Positions 5,972 to 9,131 of a stretch of 9,131 bases of DNA are shown one piece after another. The DNA is from Fidelibacterota bacterium (GTDB taxonomy: Bacteria > Fidelibacterota > Marinisomatia > SCGC-AAA003-L08 > D37C17): NCBI GenBank assembly GCA_002704685.1, contig PAHD01000031.1:9004-18134 (forward strand), written 5' to 3'. The translations under genes and the position numbers were made by a program. Within the stretch, counting starts at the first letter, position 1. The number at the start of each line of letters is the position of its first letter. The notes under the pieces were generated by a model. The model saw only the letters and a list, made by a program, of their open reading frames with translations, was not told the DNA's origin and made no database searches.

Positions 5972-8900
5972 AAGGGTCACTTTTTTAATAAAATTCTGAC
6001 TTCCAATATTAAATCTTATAAAATATATCCCACTTGAAAAACTAGAAGCATTCCAACTTAAATTATAGTATCCTCTTTTATATATTTTATCTGATACTAA
6101 GTTATCAACTAATTGTCCTTTAATATTATAAACATTAATATTTAGTATAGATTCACTTGCTATTTCTAAATCGATATTTACTATAGGATTAAATGGATTA
6201 GGGTAAGCATCCTTAACTGAGAATGAATCAGGTAATTCAATTTCATCAATAGCTTTTTCAATAATAAAATTACTTAAATTTGACCAAGCTGGAACATCTA
6301 CCATAAGATTAATAATATTTCCTGTAGAAAGCTGATATACTTTAAATGATACCTCAGATTCATTTTCACAATAGCTTTGAGTTTCTTCAAAGTCATCAAC
6401 ACCCATAATTGGTACCTCAGTGAATTCTCCAAACCATTTTCTTGAACCTACTAATTCATCATTGCAGTAGCCTAAAATCCAATCATCTTCAGTAATATTA
6501 ATATTATTAATTTTTATATTTTTAAAGAAGTAAAATGCTTGATTTTGAGATTGATTATAATAGAACTCATTTGGAATTTCTGAAATACGAACGTTTATTT
6601 TTTCATTAGTATTCCTAGCTAAATTTTCTGAAAACTCATAACTAAAATCAATATCTTCTGAAACATTAAACCAATATCCCCTTAATGGTTGAAGACCATT
6701 ATTTGCTAGAGAACCTACCCATTCCCCATTAATTCTAGTAGCTGAAGTATTTTCTCCTATTATATCAGTAAATAAATTCTCGATATCATTTGGTAAAACA
6801 TCATCAATATTACTATATACATCTTGACTTATATATGATAACAAATTATTACCATAGTGAAGATTATACACTAAATCTGAATCTTGATCAATAAATCTAT
6901 AAGTTTCAAGTTCAAATAAATCTTCTGTTTCTAATCTCAACCAATAGCCTTTTTGAGCTTCTAAGGTATCTAAACTTCCAAACCATGAACCATTATTAAA
7001 ATCATCTAAATAAATAGAAGCATAATTCTCAGTAAAAATATGAGATAAATTATTTTCTAAAGAGTTAAAAACTGACTGTATTGAATTATCACTAACATCT
7101 AACCCAATAAAGCTAATTAGATTATTACCAGCTGATAGAAAATCAAACTGTTGAAGAACTTTAATATCTATATCAAATATTTGCTCATCAAAATCTTCAA
7201 ATAATTCAGAGTCAGAAATTTTAACAGTTATATTTTCATAAAGACCTGTTTTTTCAGGAGACCAAGTTATTATTCCATCAGCGCTAATAACCATATTTTC
7301 AGGTTCATTTAATAATTGATAAAAGAAAAAATCATTATCTGGGTCTTCAATTTCTAATTGATAAATGTATTCACTGTCTAAATATGAATTAACAACAGGT
7401 AATGATGTTATTATTGGCAAGTCATTTACTGGTTCAACAGATATCTCGAATGTCTGATATTCAATATTTCCATTACTATCATCAACAGTGACAGTTATTT
7501 CATCTGAAGTTAAAATTCCTTCTGTTGGTACCCAAACAATTAAACCTGAATCAGTTATACTCATAGAACTTGGTGCATTATCTGACAAAGAATATGTTAA
7601 AATATCATTATCTGGATCGTTAACATTTATTTGATATTGATATTCAATATCTTCTGTAGCATTAAGAATCGGAGTACTTATAATTTCAAATGGATCATCA
7701 ACATTTAAAATTTCTATATAAATTATTCCATTATCTGATAATTCACCATCATCAACAACAAAGAAAAGCTCATCTAAACCAAAATAATTTTCATCTGGAG
7801 TATATGTTATAAAACCTGAATTAATTTCATACGTTCCATGCTGTGGAAATTGTTCTATAGTATAATTTAGATTAAAATTGTCAACATCTGATGCATTAAA
7901 GCTAAACGTATTAGATGTATCTTCATTTAAAACTACAGCAATATCATCTGATTGAGGCGGATCATTTACTGGTAAAACATCTAAAATGAATTCAGAAAAT
8001 GTATTCAAAATATTATCAGAGACTATAACATTAATCAGTAACTGGCCAAAATAATTTTCATCGGGAATAATATTTAGAATATTATCTTCAAAGTATAAAA
8101 TAGCATTTTCTTCACCTTCAAAACTATACTCTAACTCGTCTCCATCAATATCTGTTGCATTAATTTCTATTGAGAATGTTTGGTCTTCATTAATTGAATT
8201 ATCTAATATTTGCTCAATAATTGGATAATCATTTATATTATTAATATTTAACGTAATAGTTGCCTCCTGAGAATCCAGACTTCCATCTGATGCAACAAAG
8301 ATAAATGAATCTTGTCCAACAAAATCTGAGTTAGGCAAATAAGAGACTATAGATCCATCTATTGATAAGATGCTTCCATTGGGATTGTTGATAATTGTAT
8401 AAGCTAAAGGATCTCCATCTACATCAAAAGAATCAAGTACAATAGTAGTTATTTCATCTTCATTCATATCAATTACTAGGTCATTTGATATAGGAGCATC
8501 ATTAACAGATAACACTGAAACAACAATAATTTGAATATCAGATAACTCTCCATCACTAGCAGTTACAACGAAACTTTCAATTCCAAAAAAGTTATCTGCT
8601 GGGTTAAAAAATAATGTTCCATTGTTTATAGATGTTGAAATTAGATTACCTCCTTCAACACTATAGCTCAAAATGTCACCATCATAATCAATGGCTTCCA
8701 AACTAAGACTATAAACATTATCTTCAGAAAAAGTTATATCGTCAATTGTAGCTAAAATAGGTGCATCATTAACAGCATTTACAAATAAAGATACAGATGC
8801 ATTATCTGTTAACTCACCATCAGAAACCTGGAATGTAAATTCATCAGGACCATTGTAGTTTAAATTTGGTAAATATGTTGCTAATTGCCCATCAATCGTT

Positions 8901-9131
8901 ATGCTTCCATTTGTTGCATCTGATAATAATGTATAAGTCAAGTTATTACTATCAATATCTGTAGATAATAAGTTTATAATTACAATTTCTTCTTCATTTG
9001 TATTTCTTGTTATTCCTGTTGCTGCAATAGGCGCATCATTTACAGCTGCAATGGTAACAGTCAATACCTGTGAATCAGTTAAATCTCCATCAGTAACACT
9101 AACAGTAAAATTCTCAGTTCCATTAAAATCA
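5963..9131 (-). CDS. Large secreted repeat protein with cadherin/Ig-like array and T9SS C-terminal sorting domain (5' end outside the window)
   Basis: The last 1055 codons of a bigger gene. The frame is open to the right edge: codons 9065-9130 continue the repeat (VSVTDGDLTD...), so the TTG at 9064 is internal. The product is probably exported through the Sec system and then the type IX system to the cell surface or medium. From N- to C-terminus it has: a partial repeat plus five cadherin-like tandem repeats of about 89-90 residues, mostly ending in (V/I)NDxP; two related repeats closer to the He_PIG/putative-Ig type (7157-7687); two copies of a GNNL...GYW module (6632-7147); a small two-cysteine domain (about 6305-6481); and a T9SS sorting domain (5966-6208). 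D-x-D-(x)-D/N motifs such as DYDGD, DVDGD and DPDND recur in the repeats and suggest calcium binding. Substrate or partner is unknown; adhesion or matrix building is an inference from the architecture. No terminator separates it from coaE. Confidence 0.9.
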   Translation of the reverse strand, partial: DFNGTENFTVSVTDGDLTDSQVLTVTIAAVNDAPIAATGITRNTNEEEIVIINLLSTDIDSNNLTYTLLSDATNGSITIDGQLATYLPNLNYNGPDEFTFQVSDGELTDNASVSLFVNAVNDAPILATIDDITFSEDNVYSLSLEAIDYDGDILSYSVEGGNLISTSINNGTLFFNPADNFFGIESFVVTASDGELSDIQIIVVSVLSVNDAPISNDLVIDMNEDEITTIVLDSFDVDGDPLAYTIINNPNGSILSIDGSIVSYLPNSDFVGQDSFIFVASDGSLDSQEATITLNINNINDYPIIEQILDNSINEDQTFSIEINATDIDGDELEYSFEGEENAILYFEDNILNIIPDENYFGQLLINVIVSDNILNTFSEFILDVLPVNDPPQSDDIAVVLNEDTSNTFSFNASDVDNFNLNYTIEQFPQHGTYEINSGFITYTPDENYFGLDELFFVVDDGELSDNGIIYIEILNVDDPFEIISTPILNATEDIEYQYQINVNDPDNDILTYSLSDNAPSSMSITDSGLIVWVPTEGILTSDEITVTVDDSNGNIEYQTFEISVEPVNDLPIITSLPVVNSYLDSEYIYQLEIEDPDNDFFFYQLLNEPENMVISADGIITWSPEKTGLYENITVKISDSELFEDFDEQIFDIDIKVLQQFDFLSAGNNLISFIGLDVSDNSIQSVFNSLENNLSHIFTENYASIYLDDFNNGSWFGSLDTLEAQKGYWLRLETEDLFELETYRFIDQDSDLVYNLHYGNNLLSYISQDVYSNIDDVLPNDIENLFTDIIGENTSATRINGEWVGSLANNGLQPLRGYWFNVSEDIDFSYEFSENLARNTNEKINVRISEIPNEFYYNQSQNQAFYFFKNIKINNINITEDDWILGYCNDELVGSRKWFGEFTEVPIMGVDDFEETQSYCENESEVSFKVYQLSTGNIINLMVDVPAWSNLSNFIIEKAIDEIELPDSFSVKDAYPNPFNPIVNIDLEIASESILNINVYNIKGQLVDNLVSDKIYKRGYYNLSWNASSFSSGIYFIRFNIGSQNFIKKVTLLK
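5966..6208 (-). other. Type IX secretion C-terminal sorting domain
   Basis: The last 81 residues begin with AYPNPFNP and continue with VYNIKGQLV, a GYYNLSW strand, SSGIYFIRF and a final KKVTLLK. This is the usual order of the T9SS type A sorting domain (Por secretion tail), which directs proteins across the outer membrane and is normally cleaved off. The YPNPFNP form is especially frequent in Marinimicrobia, Ignavibacteria and related phyla. It implies that the organism carries a type IX machine elsewhere in the genome. Confidence 0.88.
6305..6481 (-). other. Small unnamed domain with two cysteines (WILGYCNDELVG...)
   Basis: Between the GNNL/GYW pair and the sorting tail, the protein has a segment that begins DDWILGYCNDELVGSRKW and ends FKVYQLSTG. 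It has two cysteines about 32 residues apart that could form a disulphide outside the cell. The layout (an 'I-x-G/A-Y-x-N-D-E-x-x-G' opening and a 'Y-x-x-S-T-G' close) resembles short beta modules seen in secreted FCB proteins just before the sorting domain. The function is unknown. Confidence 0.5.
6632..7147 (-). repeat. Duplicated GNNL...GYW module (two copies, about 80 residues each)
   Basis: Copy 1 (6905-7147) and copy 2 (6632-6868) share the same ordered motifs: GNNLISF and GNNLLSY (codons starting at 7129 and 6853), then a DV dipeptide, a short acidic helix-like stretch, NGSWFGSL and NGEWVGSL, and finally KGYW and RGYW. The spacing between equivalent motifs is 88-92 codons, so this is a tandem duplication within the protein. 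I recognise similar stretches as common ahead of T9SS tails in FCB secreted proteins, but I cannot give a domain name with confidence. Confidence 0.8.
7157..9131 (-). repeat. Tandem cadherin/Ig-like protein repeats, period about 267-273 bases
   Basis: Repeat units within the minus-strand gene, in protein order: partial 9029-9131, then 8759-9028, 8492-8758, 8222-8491, 7955-8221, 7688-7954, 7415-7687 and 7157-7414. Most units contain an early acidic NED/SED/TED motif, a DxDxx-LxY motif, a (Y/F)xP-(D/N)xxxxG segment, an SDGELxD-like strand and a closing NDAP, NDPP, NDYP or NDLP. The last two units differ: they read DPDND followed by a GLIVW.P or GIITW.P segment, as in He_PIG domains. The array continues past the right edge, so the true copy number is unknown. 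Confidence 0.9.

Noticed and set aside
5940..6000. Bidirectional terminator between coaE and the secreted-protein gene
   Set aside because: The region is coding on both strands and I see no stable GC stem with a T-run.
9062..9064. TTG at 9064 as the start of the minus-strand repeat protein
   Set aside because: The frame stays open to the window edge and the extra codons encode the expected end of another repeat, so the gene begins outside the window.
7157..9131. CRISPR-like or non-coding tandem DNA repeat
   Set aside because: The 270-base periodicity is explained by protein repeats in one continuous reading frame, and the DNA between conserved patches is divergent.

Overview
The window is very AT-rich and uses the standard genetic code. 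It looks like a piece of chromosome from a marine-type, low-GC bacterium of the FCB superphylum (Bacteroidota, Marinimicrobia/SAR406, Ignavibacteria and relatives). Two things suggest this. The first gene is an M23 peptidase of the form common in that group (FGE...HFHAGID-like opening). The last gene ends in a type IX secretion sorting domain with a YPNPFNP motif, which is frequent in Marinimicrobia and neighbouring phyla. Marinimicrobia is my best guess, but no marker gene here fixes the phylum.

Layout. Positions 1-79 are a short leader with a possible promoter. Positions 80-5971 hold six plus-strand genes packed almost without gaps: M23 metallopeptidase, uridine kinase (udk), thymidine kinase (tdk), concentrative nucleoside transporter, adenylate kinase (adk) and dephospho-CoA kinase (coaE). 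Spacings are +4, -8, +18, +9 and +4 bases, so they very probably form one operon. Positions 5963-9131 hold one minus-strand gene that converges on coaE and overlaps its stop by 9 bases. It is the C-terminal part of a large secreted repeat protein whose 5' end lies beyond the right edge of the window.

How the genes fit together. The transporter would bring nucleosides across the inner membrane. Udk would turn uridine and cytidine into UMP and CMP, thymidine kinase would turn thymidine into dTMP, and Adk would balance AMP, ADP and ATP. CoaE is the last step of coenzyme A synthesis and is another P-loop kinase of the same broad class. The M23 protein is a cell-envelope enzyme with no obvious link to salvage. 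The minus-strand protein is built from about seven full cadherin/Ig-like repeats, a duplicated 'GNNL...GYW' module, a further small domain and a T9SS tail. It is probably a surface or secreted adhesin-like or matrix protein.

Most of the window is recognisable housekeeping. I see no CRISPR array, tRNA, rRNA, insertion sequence or prophage gene. The least explained parts are the duplicated GNNL/GYW module and its neighbour in the secreted protein, and the long middle region of the M23 protein.
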